From Rostratula benghalensis (Eukaryota > Chordata > Aves > Charadriiformes > Rostratulidae): a stretch of DNA of 64,000 nt. Each line of letters starts with the position of its first letter. The first letter of the stretch is position 1. The notes under the pieces are model-generated. The model made no database searches and was not told the origin of the DNA. It saw only the letters and a list, made by a program, of their open reading frames with translations. Position numbers and translations under genes: made by a program. The DNA lies in assembly GCA_013399305.1 (NCBI GenBank), contig VXAI01000039.1, forward strand, positions 1,849,198 to 1,913,197, given 5' to 3'. Positions 24,653-37,230 of the stretch are shown here, piece after piece.

Positions 24653-26507
24653 CTCACCATAAAGCAAGACTTGTAATTCTTTCCGTTCACTGTAATTTCA
24701 CATAATATTTGGAACTACTAAGTCCTTTCAAAAAAGTAATTTACTTCCATCCATAACCTAGGTTTTCATAGAGCTACAGACAGAAGTCTGCTTTATGAAA
24801 TCCAGTTTTTCAGCAATATTTTTTGTGAACACCAGAAAAACCAAAAAAGTAACACAACAAACCAAAAAAATTAGATTTATCCATGTTCACATATAGAGGA
24901 AGGCAGACCATCACTTTCTGGTTAACCAGGAATATTTCAAATAAGAAACCTTAAAAATTTATTTCAAAGTTCAAGAGAGAAGGAAAAGTGCCTTATAAAG
25001 ATCAGTGTTCCCATTATATTTCATGTTACATCAAGAACCACAACAACAATGAAGCTATTTTAATCTTGCAGGCTACAGGAAAGGAATGGATTGGCCTTTA
25101 TTGTTTAAAGACATTTAAAATTCAAGAGATGATTGGCTATTTCACAGGAAAGTGACAACATTTACATAACCATTATCAACTAAGAGACATTTTTTGCCCC
25201 ATTCCTCCACTCAAGCCTCACACTCCACCTACAGGCTTACAGTAAGGCAAAATATTTACTATAAATACCACCTTCTGCAATACTCTGTGTCTGAAGTCCT
25301 TATTCACTGCCAAATGCATTTTCATTACCCCTTTGGAAGTCACGGTCCAGATCTTTCTGCACAGCTTTACCCACGGCTACAGTTAATACAATCTGTATGA
25401 GTGAGTCATGTGGAAAAATGCTAGCTTAACACCAGAAGGTTATGAAAGTTTAAAAAGCTATTTTTAATTTAGACATAAGTTCATCACACCACACGATTAT
25501 GTCTTATGCCCCTGTTAACTTTCTATTGAAAAGCTAGGAATTCTTAATAGGAGAAACTGGCTACAATTAACATCAGAAAACATTAACAGATGTTGATGTA
25601 ACAGGATGAAAAAAAGCACCTTGCCCATTCACTTTTTTCTTATGAGGTCATCAATCCAGTAATCCTAGAAGGGAAACTGACCTCCAGCTAAAAAAAGAGT
25701 GAAGGTAATGCAATGCTATCAGAGAAACTGAACATTTTGCAAACTGTACTTTCTAGAGGATACTTCACATTTCCTTAACAAACACTAAATGAACTTCAAA
25801 AGTGAAACGGATAAAACACAAATTCCAACCTAACTCAAGGTAAACAGAAATTACAATCTTTCGTCAACCAAAACAACAAAAAGGAGATAGCAAAAAAATC
25901 CACACATACATAGATGCAGTGCAAAATTCGTTCACAAAAATATATAGTATGTCAGTGCTTGACCTGGGCTGAATAGAAAGGAACAACCTATATGGGTGTT
26001 GCCTATTTATGACTCCTATATATTGAATTTCTTAATACATCTTATAAGACTTTTATCCATTAAAAATCTCAGCAACTGATACAAAGAGAACTGACAAAAT
26101 AGTTAGATCTTTTGTAAAGTATCAAATATATTTGCATTTTTTAACTAGCTAAAGGACAGAAAACAAAAGACAATTAGCTTCTCCCCATCCCTTTATGCCA
26201 TACCATCTATTCTTTACACAGAAAATTTGAGGCTTTTGTATGAGTTTAACCTAGAAAACACAAGTAACACTAGTGGTACAGATGCTTCAGTACAAGCTTT
26301 AAGCGTGCACCAGAATGCAAAACTGAAGCACTCTCCATCATTACAGACACTGGCTAAACACACTCTAGCACAGGCATATTAACTCCCTGTTATTCAAGCA
26401 CCTCTTGAATTTTGCTGAGCTAGAGTAGCCCAGTGTCAGCGCTCACCACAGGGAAGTTTACCTGAGGCTGCTGCAGTCCAACAAGCACTGGCCGCAGAAC
26501 CACTTAC
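24653..26507. other. Non-repetitive AT-rich sequence
   Basis: Nothing recognised: no transposon, RNA gene or convincing exon. Confidence 0.5.
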
Positions 26508-26589
26508 GCGAGCTTCAAGAAAGTACTTCATTCCCCTCTCAGGCGTTTCCACTCCCGTGTCATCCCTGGCCTCGAGCTGGCACAAGAAC
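26508..26589 (-). CDS. Candidate coding exon in a GC-richer patch
   Basis: On the minus strand the near-consensus donor CGC|GTAAGT at 26507-26506 closes an open frame of 27 codons. The upstream acceptor is TCTGCACAG, or GTGTGTGCAG nine bases further out (exon then 26508-26598); both give the same frame. The peptide includes GVETPERGMKYFLEAR. The patch is GC-richer than its surroundings. The frame stays open past the donor for about 18 codons, so intron retention or a chance ORF cannot be excluded. Product not recognised. Confidence 0.28.
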
Positions 26590-26598
26590 CTGTGCAGA

Positions 26599-27149
26599 CT
26601 GCACACACGTTTTAGAAGTTCTCCTGATAATTAGTTTTAACCTGCAATAGTTCTGGAATCTAGTTCAACTGCAGAAATGCTTCAAAACTTCTAGAAGTCA
26701 AGGGTAAGAAGTTGATCAGAAGAACTTCTTTTGGCAGCGGTGCCTACTATAAAGTACTCAAAAACTACAGCCTAACACTAGTTTGGATCTTAGCAGCAGT
26801 GTTGCTTATGCCAGGTTACACAGCCTTTATAGCCCTCATTTCCAACCCCTCTCCCTCCCATACAGAGGAGAATACAGAGGTATAATTGTTCATTTAGTTG
26901 GACAGGGAAGAATAGGAAAATTGATTTGGATGAAAAATAACCCAGGAAAAAAGAAGGCCACGCTTCATAAGATGGCCAATCTAATCACTGTGCTATGCTA
27001 CATGTGACTTCATCAAAATAATAGAGGTGGACAGTGAGGTGGAGGGTAGAGGAGAACAGGAGAGATGAAGGGGGGCAGCGGAGGCCAGGGATATCACTTT
27101 TTCAGCCAGCAGGGATATCACAGGAATTCCAAATCCACAGATCTCATTC
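26599..27149. other. Non-repetitive sequence
   Basis: Nothing recognised. Confidence 0.45.
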
Positions 27150-27262
27150 GCCATTCTGATGAAATAATTTGTTCCTCTGTTCCTCATTTCCTTGTCTATA
27201 AAACAGGATTAAAATTTACTATGCTTAAGGCACTCTTGCAAGGTAAAGACATGAAGACTAAG
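27150..27262 (+). mobile_element. MIR-like (CORE-SINE) relic
   Basis: The stretch at 27178-27215 follows the MIR 'cctca(g)tttcct..ctataaaacagg' pattern, then a 'ttaaggcactcttgcaa' block in the expected place. Very decayed; identification is by eye. Confidence 0.35.
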
Positions 27263-27429
27263 TTTCTTAGTTATGAGTGAAAAAGGGAAGGAGCAATACA
27301 ATTCTTCTTGAAGACAGTATAAGAAAAAAACAGCTAAAGGGAGAAATAAGTAGGTTTATTTCATTTTCCTGTAAACAAAGTATAGGAAAAATAATAGGAA
27401 AAATAAATGTTATGGGTTTTGACATGATG

Positions 27430-27645
27430 GAGCCAGAGTATGAGAGAAAAAGTAGCGCTCAAAACTCAGAGCAGAGCCGCAATAATAAACATGCTGAGCC
27501 CTGCTCAGAGGGAGCTCCAGCTGGATGCACTCAAACGTGCTGCTCAAAGCACTCTGGCCCCTTCATCATCTGAGGTTGCCTTTGCATTCCAGCAGCAGGT
27601 GGACCCATGGCATTACAGGGGAGGAAGAGAAGAACTGACTTAGAA
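27430..27645 (+). other. GC-richer open segment, unidentified
   Basis: A moderately GC-rich stretch open on the plus strand for 67 codons (27440-27643). Its peptide contains LSPAQRELQLDALKRAAQS and could form an amphipathic helix. A TAG ends it. No good acceptor or donor bounds it. It could be a decayed retrocopy, an exon read without its true edges, or chance. Confidence 0.15.
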
Positions 27646-28971
27646 CCAGCACCCTGGAAATACAGAATAGCCATCAATGAAACATCCTAAATGGGCTTTC
27701 AGTATGTATTATCAAAACAAAATTTTACTTCTAAATGATGACTAGTTCTTGTGTCCCATTATTTTTCTTGGATCTTAAAAATATATATTAAAAATATAGA
27801 AAATATATAAAAATATAGAGATGTGAAAGACCAATTAAGTAGTGAGGTCACTTGTGCACAATACTGGGAACCAAGTTTTATATATGTGCATCTCTGCAGT
27901 CACTTAGCAGCAAACAGTCAGTGCAGACAAAGCAAGCCATACAAAAGCATGTAAGGTTTATTAAGTTGATTAACTGGGAGCAGAAACGCGTATACAAACA
28001 GCTTGCAAAACTCACATCTGATTACATGCCTTTTGGCAGTTTTTATTTATTTTTATAATTAAGAGAAATTATTACATTTCCCTACAGTTCTGAAAACCTT
28101 TGGTCCCGGAACATACCATTTATAAGTCATCATCTTTAGAATATTCAAGAGGTTTTCAAAATTCAGGAAGTACTTTCTCCCCAAAGCAATACTAAGATGA
28201 ACTAATTAGGGTACAAGTGTATGCAAGAACTCTAATGATGACCACTTCACATTCTATGTCTATGCATATATCTATTGTTTCAGCAAAAGATACCCGAACA
28301 ACTAAGATCCTAAAGACCAAGCAGTTTATCATTCCTGTTAAGATCATGACATTCTTTGCTCCAGACTTCAGACCCAGGGTTAAACAGACTTCAGACAAAC
28401 ATTTTCCTTGACCTATGGCACAGAGAAAAGTTTACAAAGTTTACAAAGCCTTGGCAATCGTATTTCAGATTGCTGACAAGAAAAGACATCTGCTGGCACC
28501 ATTAAAAAAAAACAAACCCAAAGACAGAATACTATGAAATGACATTGCTATTGTCATAATTTATTAACTAAAGAATAGTAAAAGTGGAGCTTTTACCAAC
28601 ATAATTCTAAGGCAACACAGATTTTTTTTTTCTTAAAGATTCTTCACCCACTGGGATCTTTATAGTATCTGACAAGCAACACATGGGTGATGGAATATAC
28701 TTGGTACAAATGCATCCCAAGCAACCCATTCCCAGCTCAGTTTTAGAAGGGTCATATTGAAGAATGTAAAACCTGAAGAATAGCAGTTGGTTAGGCCAAC
28801 TGGTTTGTTTTTCATTGCTTGGAGATGGGGTTTCCTCCTATCTTAATTAGTTGGGAGTGGGTGAGAGGAAGACCATGACACAAAGACCTTTTAAGATATA
28901 AAAAGAGGCTGTTGTAATTCATTTTGTGTAGTCACCATTCAAACACAAACCTCATTTAATTCATTTGTTGT

Positions 28972-28991
28972 AGCACTCTATTTAGAGTGCT
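28972..28991. repeat. Perfect hairpin (9-bp arms, 2-nt loop)
   Basis: agcactcta and tagagtgct flank TT. A tight, fully paired 20-base structure with no obvious parent element. Confidence 0.85.
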
Positions 28992-29342
28992 TAAGGACAC
29001 AGTCAAGGTGAAGTCTCAGCTTGCTCATGCCTTTTGTCTGTCATAACTAAATCAACTTCAATTAAATTAAATGCTTTAGTTAATTAATCAGTGTAACTAA
29101 TTTATCATTTTCTATTTACACCTAAGAATTAATTCATACACTAGAAAATTCTGCCCCATCCCTTTTCACTAGCTGGTATAGGGATATTACCCTTCTTCCC
29201 TCTCCTGCCCCTCACTGCACAAGCCTGGTCTTACTCTCATTATTCTACCTCATCACAGCTGCGATGCTGTTACAATTTGTAGTATCTACTCCTCAAGATG
29301 CCTAGTATGGCCTGTGTCTCATGACATTCCATAACATAACAT

Positions 29343-29362
29343 AAAAAAAAAAAAAAAAAAAA
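29343..29362 (+). repeat. A20 homopolymer
   Basis: Twenty A bases following two 'cataa' repeats. No retroposon body visible. Confidence 0.92.
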
Positions 29363-31082
29363 TTCTAAAACTCTTAGGCTGGCATAGAAGAAAACATACA
29401 CAATCTGGGTGCTAATACTGGATTCCTCCAGAACTAAGATTTAAATCAACATGACATGAATAAGAGTTCTCCCACACTATTTATTGGAGCTTTTTATTTG
29501 TTGTATCTTCAGTGTTTCAGTTTTATATAAACATTATACTTTGAGACTTCACCAGCTGGGACTGTCTTTATTAAAACAAAGAAATAATATTTATTTGCAA
29601 TACTACATTTTATTTACTCAGTCAATGACCTTCCCCATGAAGGAGTGTCACTGTCCCTCCCAGTATTATATTCTAACACTTGGATATGTCACTTGTATCC
29701 ATTGCCCTGGTTCATTCCAGTGCAGCTCCCAGACTTAGCAACCTGTCTTTACTTACTGCCACTTGCAATGGTCAGCCTGTCTTTTATCACAATGCTCTTC
29801 AGATCCACCATACAGCTTGCCACTCCTGAACGCAAGGTGGACCTTTCAGAGTGGACATCTCCAACCATTTTACACACTCATCTCAGGACAGTCTCTGAAT
29901 ATTAGTTCCAGTAGCTAAGTAGCAGTATTTTTGGAGCACGTCAGATAAGCTGAAGTTCTTCAGTAACTCTTCACGTCATCTTTAGGATCTCAAAATCATA
30001 TTTTCTTAGCTTTCTGTAAATAGTTTCTATGCCTATCCACTAATTTTCATGCTCAATATTTTAATACAGTATAGATAAGTCTTCGTGGAAGATGTCAGCC
30101 AGTCACATACTGAACCCATTAGCCAAAATATTGTGTCAGTGAGCAGAAAACATTTTATAATCACCTCTAGGTATGAACAATGTGCATAACTATTTCAAAC
30201 CCTCCCCCATACAGTTTTCAGTTATAAAATTTGATTTTTATTCTAGCATTTCATAGAAGTTTAAAAGTTCACCCAAATTCAAGGGAGCATTTCCCTTAAA
30301 TTTTTCCCAAAAGAATCATTCTCTACTAAAGTTTATATTCAGATAAATATTTCAACATCCTCCAGTAGCTGGCAAATCAGCATACACTTCAAACCATCAG
30401 TTAAGGAAACAACTGCAAGTATGTTATTAAATATTCATACATTTTGTGCAACTGAAACTGAATTGTAAAAAGTGCCTTTCTGACCCAAACTAAATTGATG
30501 CTTCTTCACCTTAAAAGTGCCTGACTGTCAACTGCAGCAGTTGAGGAACTGCTTCATAAGCAGCTCAGTCCACACACAGAGATGTTCTGTAATATCATTA
30601 GCTGTCTCAATTAAGACCATTCCAGCAGGCAGTCACAGGACAGAGCTTAATCTATGAACTATCCTGCAAAAGGTCTTCTTTTGCCATCCCTGCAAGCAGA
30701 CAGCAGCAGCCACCATCAAGACAGTTGGGTTGTTTTGTGCTGGGGCAATCACAGCTGCTCCTCAGCTTTCTCTCACCAGAGACAAGTCATCTTCCCAAAG
30801 GCCATTCAATGAAAAGACAACAGAGAGCAGGCTCTCTTCATAGAAGTTACAGAAGGAAGGGCTGGCTAACATATTAAATCACTAGCTGCAATGTTCTCTT
30901 CCAAAAAGAGACTCTGACAGCTGAAGAATCTTTTGCATGACATTCAGCTATGGAGTAAAGTGGAGTAATATGCACGGAGAGTCCCCCTGGAAATGTACTT
31001 CCCAAAGAAAAAATAGAGAAGTAGTACATGAAGTTACTAATTTGTGTTGTTTGAAGTGTTAAAGTTAAGGAACAGAATTCTA

Positions 31083-31103
31083 ATATCAATTTGCAATTGA
31101 TAT
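31083..31103. repeat. Perfect hairpin (9-bp arms, 3-nt loop)
   Basis: atatcaatt and aattgatat flank TGC. Confidence 0.85.
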
Positions 31104-32529
31104 CTAATTAATTTTCTAGAAAACACCCAAGATCTCTCTGTGGGTAATAGTCCAGTGAAGGTACATTTTCATTTAATTATTCAAAATGCAACTAGCACAG
31201 GATGTGAACAATAGAAAACATGCCACAAAAAGATGAAAAGATTCTTTAAATGGAGCTTTAAAGCGGGGGGAAAAAAAACCAAAAAATAAAAAAACCCAAC
31301 CCCAATGCTCTAATCAAGTGTTACTACAACTATTTAAAGTAATCATCAACAAAAAAAGCATTATTTTTTCAATGACTGTCCCAAGAAATCCTGTTTCCAA
31401 AAAACACTGCTTCTTTTTCACTGAAAATACTGTTAATTAAAAAAAAAAAATTAAAAAAAGTTGTTAAATTCTTAAAAGAAAGCTACTTTACAAGTTAAAT
31501 CTGAGAAAATTGCAACTTGTTGGGCAACTTGACCTTCACACTCATTAATTAATCCTGTCAAATCATCAAAAATTGATCTCTATTAAATACCTTTTGAATA
31601 TAATTAGTGTATTATTTTAAGTTGCCTTCATTTTGCTGCAAACTACTATTGCTGACAGTTTACAATGTAAACAGTTCACGTACCAAATAACACAAGTACA
31701 CAAAAGGTCCAAACAAGGATCAGACTTGATGGACAGATGAAAGCAGAGAGGCTGCAAGCAGGGGATGATATTCCTAAAGTGAGTGTGACCCTTGGCCAAA
31801 CCCACCAAGAGCAGCTCCCTTTAAAAAGCTCATTCATTAACTACCAAAGGCTAATGATTCAGATGTCTTCCAGGAAGGCAGCTAAGAGTTTTACAAGTCT
31901 AGTAACTGGTGGCTGGCAGCTGAAGGAAAGGATGGGAGGCTTCTGTGCTCCCTTCCTCAGCTTAGATCTCCCGTGGGACAAAAATTCAAAGATTTCAGAG
32001 TTAAGCCGGCTTTGTATTAAGAAGCACAGACCAAGTGAGAATCTTGCATAGATTCTGAAATTATGAAAGACTAGTTTAAGCAGTACACAGAAAAATGAAC
32101 AACAAAAATTTCACAATTTTACCCTACCCTTGACTTTACTGAAGACAAGCTTCTCTCCATGTATCAAAAATCCCAAATACACGTACCTTTGAAAGCTACA
32201 ACTCCTGTGAAAATGAACATCTTCCTACAGTAACTGATACCAGACAGAGCAGCTTATACCATACCACTGGCTCAAATTTATAACTTGCTACAGAAAGTCC
32301 AATGTATTAATCTTCATGTCTGAAAAGGAATAGACTGGAAATATTTTCAGTAATTTCATATGTTATAGACCTTATACTGTCACAAAAAAGTAACAAAGAG
32401 ACTTGAACTATGCATAACTGACAATCTATCCTGCAGAGAGTCTCTCTGGCAAACTTCTTGGAGGCCCACAGTGATGGGACAAAGGCTATAGACACAAATT
32501 AGAACAACAGAATTCTGCCTATATGCTCT

Positions 32530-32742
32530 GAAAAAAAGTTTCACATAACAGACAGTGAAGTACTGAAGCAGGCTTCCAGTGACGCTATGGAATATTTAAT
32601 CCTTGGACATATTAAAAAATATCCTGAACAGCAACCCTGAGCAACTTCATTTAAGCCAGTCCTGCTTTGAGTGGGGGTCTGGACTAGCTGACCTCCAAAG
32701 CCCCTCCTAATCTAAAGTGTCTTATGACTCTATGAAACTGAA
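32530..32742 (+). mobile_element. Old CR1 LINE fragment (3' end)
   Basis: A decayed plus-orientation CR1. The blocks 'gagcaacttcatttaagcc', 'cctgctttgag..ggggtctggactagctgacctcc' and a final 'ttatgactctatgaa' keep the CR1 order and spacing, but with many substitutions. It is clearly older than the copies at 41.8 or 53.8 kb. Confidence 0.8.
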
Positions 32743-32773
32743 AGGAGGATCAGAAGGAAGGAAGGGAAAGGAG

Positions 32774-32809
32774 CGGGGGGGGTGGAGAGGGGAGTGGTGT
32801 GTGTGTGTT
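32774..32809 (+). repeat. G-rich tract with (GT)n
   Basis: A run of eight G with interruptions leads into about five GT repeats. Confidence 0.85.
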
Positions 32810-33157
32810 AACTCTACCATACTGTAAAGCAATACACTAATAGATATACACCAGTATACAGATTGATGTTTCATTTTTGCCTGTATGGAGTACATACATA
32901 TTCAGAGCCAGGAGGCTTCTCATGCTGCTGTGCACATGAACTGAAGCACATCCTAGCACTCCACCTAAAGCACAGAGATAGGAAAACACAGGGAACTTGT
33001 GATGCATTTGTCTGGCACTCCAATACACTGATAAGGAGTCAGTGGAAGCTTAATCCTTGACTCTTCATTGTATTAGTCCTCCAGCTCTGTAGCTTTGGCC
33101 CCATCCTACTCACTACAGAGCCAGATTTTCACTCTGCCCACAAAAAGAAAAAATATC

Positions 33158-33300
33158 AGACTAGTTTAGACTTAAGGGATATCAGGAGGTCTCCAATGCA
33201 ACCTTCTGTTCAAATGATGGTTCAATACTGAATTTAGACCACATTGCTCAGAGTTTTGCCCTCTCAGGTCTTGAATACCTCCAAGAACTTGGTGAGGGTT
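33158..33300 (-). mobile_element. Old CR1 LINE fragment, inverted
   Basis: Reads as the reverse complement of a CR1 tail: 'ggaggtctccaatgcaacc' then 'cttctgttcaaatgatgg', 'ttgctcagagttttgccc' and 'gtcttgaatacctccaagaa'. Strongly diverged. It lies about 420 bases from the previous copy in opposite orientation. Confidence 0.75.
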
Positions 33301-36300
33301 GGTACTTTACAATGCAAGTCTGTCAATGCATATAGATGCTTACCAATTAAGGATATAAAAACCCCAAAAATGAATACCTTAAGCAGAACTGAAATGGAAT
33401 TCAATAAATACAACTGCCTGGGCAATTAGAAATGCAAGAGAAAGTCTAATGAGTAAGTGGTTTTTAACAATATAAAATGTTATATATATGCACGTTGTGT
33501 AAGTGTATATATACAAATGCACAGAGGCTTTATATACACAAGCAACAGCACAAAACAAGATTTCAAAATTATATAGACTGGCATAGAGCCAAAAACAGTT
33601 GGTGCCAAGAGTCATGGTATCTCCTCCACTGCCTCCTGGAAGCATTGCCCAAGTGCTTTTGAAATGGCTTGTTGTACACAAATAAAATTCAGCATGCAGC
33701 AATAGCCAGAGTTAATACAGCTAGAGCAAGACTGCATTTGTAAAGGCCTGATAAAAGGATGCAGCAGCAATCATGATGCCAGATGATGAGAGGCTTAACT
33801 ACGTGGACAGAATACATATCTCACAGATTTTCTGCAGGAAGAAGCAGGGTGATTACATGAGCAAAACAACAGCAGCAGTTTCTTTGTGGAGACACGCTGC
33901 TTTCCAAACCTGTATTGAGCCAACATGAAGTAATGCTCAATGAGAGAGCACACCTATGTTTCTGGCAGTCTGTCTAGCGGGCTGCTACAAGGACAGAGTC
34001 AGTTCCTTATTACTGATCTGACCCAGCTGGGCATAAAATGACCCCTTCCCACCACTGTGAAAATGCAGTAGGGTGGTTTCTCAGAATACCGCTTGGTCTG
34101 GCACTGCCATACCAGCAAACAGAAGCAGAGAAAGACCTGCCACTGGGAGGAGCTGCAGTCACACTCGATTTTAAAATCGTTGCACTCCACTCTGGAGACT
34201 GCAAATCTGACAAGAGTTACCATTCCTGCACACCAGGTTCTGGCAATCAGAGAGAAGTTGCCTACTTCAGCATATAAAACAGTGGCTGAACAAGCATAGA
34301 GAAGTAATTCCACATTATATAAAACTGAAGTCACACTTTTGGACATGAAAATAGGCTGTCATTTTTGTTCTTCCCTAGGTCAGTCCAAAGTTTCATCTGA
34401 AGCAAGCGAAGAGAAATAAGTCATCCAAGTACAAAAAAAGTACCAGCTTCCCTGACTCCACAAGTGTGAAGAACAGTGTCTCCGTAAATGAAGTACTAAA
34501 AATGCAAAAGGGAAAACCCCATCCTATTTATGTTTATTGCTTTAACCACACCTTCACAAATCAGACAAAAGAAAGACTTCAGTCTTCACCACGTTATCTA
34601 TGAATAGAGGAAACAACAATGATCAAAAGCCTGGACTGGCAACTTACAGCAAAAGACTGAAGAAACTGAAGTTGTTCAGTTCAAAGCAGTGCTTCTCCAC
34701 CTCCTTTTGTCGCTGAACTTAGCCCAGCATAGCCAAACCAGGGAGGTTCTGCATGACTCCTTCCACAGCCACCCTTCCCATCCCCACACCTCCTCTGCCT
34801 CCAGCGCAGGAGTGCTCCCAACTGCATAAGACCAGGCCTTCCTGTGGTCACCATCCCTCCTCAACAAGGTGCAAGTTTTAAAGCACCAACTCTTGAGCAC
34901 TGGCAAGGGACCACAGCTGACACACAAGCCACCCCAGAGCTTTACACGGCCCAGCAGAGCTAGGAACTGTCACTGGTAATGATTTTAGATACAGTGATCC
35001 TCACTGCTGGATGCCTGCACCTATCGCCACTGATGATGTGGCAGTACCACAGGGATTTGTTAACCTCTGGCTTAGACGACAAGAGTGAGAAAAGTAAACA
35101 GCATGTGTATATGAAAGAAATAAAATATGTAAGATTTATCCTATCTACAGCAAATATAGAGGAAAAACTGGAACTGAGCTAAAGGAAAGGTGACACCGAG
35201 AAGAAGGGGGCAAAGCAGTAGGGCAAGTCTATAAATCACAAAGCGGCAGAAGAAAGTGGCTAGGGAAAACATGGACTTGCCTTCACTGAAGACTTAAAAA
35301 GAGATCCAATCACTCCTGACAGACACTGGTCTAGATAGAGTAGATTTTTGTCTTGAGGAAGAAGATGGGGCCTATTTTTTCCATAATGAGCAACACGTGA
35401 CAAGACAACAGGAGCTTAATACAATTTCTAATGACATTTTACACAGGATTGACTGTCACATCACAATCAGCATCTTGGTATATAGACGAGGCTTTAGCAG
35501 CATAGCTGGTAGTGCTCTCTAGTGGAGAGAAAGGAGGAAATGTTCCAGAGTTCAAAGCCATGGTGGCTTCCCGAAACAGAAAATAAACTCATTTTGCTGT
35601 ATTTCAAAGATCTAATTTAAATAATTACAATTCAATGTCAACATCAATACTGTTATTCACAACTAAAGAGGCAAAAGCAGAGTGAAGCCCTTCAGAACAT
35701 CAGTTTTCTAAATATCTTTTGAAGATAAAAGTTGTTTTTTCTTTCATTGGCTCAGTACATTGCTTCTAATCAACTTACTTCACTACAAGCATATGGTAGA
35801 AAACAAGGAATAGGCTGGAGAACATCATTATGCAATATTTACAGTGTGCTTTACTATCCAAAAGCATATTACAGGTAAGTACTGCAAAGCTTTAAGGTAG
35901 ATGGATGATGAAGTAAAACATGGATGGATGAAGTGGAGCCCCTCTCCTGTACTAGACCATTAACAATGTCACAGTTGACATTGCTTCAGAAAGATCACAT
36001 ACAAACAAAGCACAGGACTTAACTCTAAACAGAGCAACAGTGAGTTGCAACCACAGGCTAGGTTTTTTTATTGCAAAATTTTTGTATCAGGAGTCAGAAA
36101 AGCTAAAAAGCTTGCTTGACTTCTGTCAAATAAGCATTTTTGAGTGCAACGCTTCGGTGGCAAAACAAAAGCATATCATTATCACACATGTCCTGGGCAT
36201 AAGATTTCAGTTGCATACTTTTGACATCTTCTGACCCCTTATCCATACAGAAAATCTTAAGGGTACATCAAAATTATTTTCTCCACAGTGCATTTATCTA

Positions 36301-36509
36301 TCCAAGGTAACAGGAAGGGAACAAACTAGGATTCAGCTGGACATTCAGAGTTAAATCTTCAAATTACTGGTGTTGCTTCTTTCTTTTTAATTTGAAGGAG
36401 GAAATGAGACTGGTGAGTAATTCTCATGGGATGACTGAAATTTTGGATCAAAGTGGATACTAATTATCAGAGCTGGTAACAGATTACAACAGAAATGTTG
36501 AGACTATCT
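33301..36509. other. Non-repetitive sequence
   Basis: No recognised gene. Contains a TA-rich patch near 33478-33525, a 14-bp perfect palindrome at 34166-34179 and a GC-richer patch at 34.69-34.96 kb with no recognisable product. Confidence 0.45.
34166..34179. repeat. 14-bp perfect palindrome
   Basis: cgattttaaaatcg is self-complementary without a loop. It may bind a dimeric protein or may be chance. Confidence 0.9.
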
Positions 36510-37230
36510 TTTCTGATTGTGGGTTAGGGCAATCCCTTGCATAAATACAGACTGGGCTGAAAACACCTCTGAGGAGAAAGGACTTGGGGGTGTTGGTGGA
36601 TGAGGAGCTCAATATGACCCAGCAATGTTTGCTTGCAGGCCAGAAATCCAACCGTATCCTGGGCTGTAAAAGAAGCGTGGCCAGCAGGTTGAGGGGGGTG
36701 ATGCTCCCTCTTTGTTTATGAGATCCCAGCTGGAGGACTGCATCCAGCTCAGGGAACTCCAACATAAGAAGGGTGAGGACCTGTTAGAGTAAGTCCAGGA
36801 GGGCCATAAAGATGGTTAGAGCATCTCTCCCACAAAGACAGGCTGAGAGTTGCGGTTGTTCAGCCTGAAGAAGAGAAGACTCCAGGGAGACCTTATTGCA
36901 GTATTCCAGTACATAAAAGGAGGCGTGTAACAAAGATGGAGTGGGACTTGGGGCTTGTAGTGATAGAATGAGGGGTAATGGCTTCAAACTGGAAGAGGGT
37001 AGATTTAGATTAGACATCAGGAAGAAATTTTTCACTATGAGGGTGGTGAGATGCTGGAACAGGTTACCCAGGGAAGTTGTGGCTGCCCCATCCCTGGAGT
37101 GTTCAAGGCCAGGCTGGATGGGGCTTTGAACACCCTGGTCTAGTGGGGGGGTGTCCCTGCCCATGGCAGGGGGGTTGGAACTAGACAGTCTCTAAGGTCC
37201 CTTCCAACTCTAACCATTCTATGGTTCTAA
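36510..37230 (+). mobile_element. CR1 LINE fragment (~720 bp)
   Basis: Plus-orientation CR1 beginning in the late ORF2 region ('aatacagactgggctgaaaa', 'ggacttgggggtgttggtgg') and running through to the tail ('ccattctatggttct'). ORF2 C-terminal codons are recognisable but interrupted by stops and frameshifts. A G7 run at about 37144-37150 lies in the 3' UTR. Confidence 0.94.

Larger units (their letters stand above)
27646..32529. other. Non-repetitive AT-rich sequence
   Basis: No recognised gene or transposon in almost 5 kb. It contains AT-rich low-complexity DNA at 27778-27818, two perfect hairpins and an A20 tract (listed separately), and an A/C-rich patch at 31270-31304. Confidence 0.5.

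Noticed and set aside
34640..34960. GC-richer patch with a CR1-like 'ttgttcag' string
   Set aside because: Only about 30 bases resemble CR1 and the flanks do not follow the element, so the match is too short.
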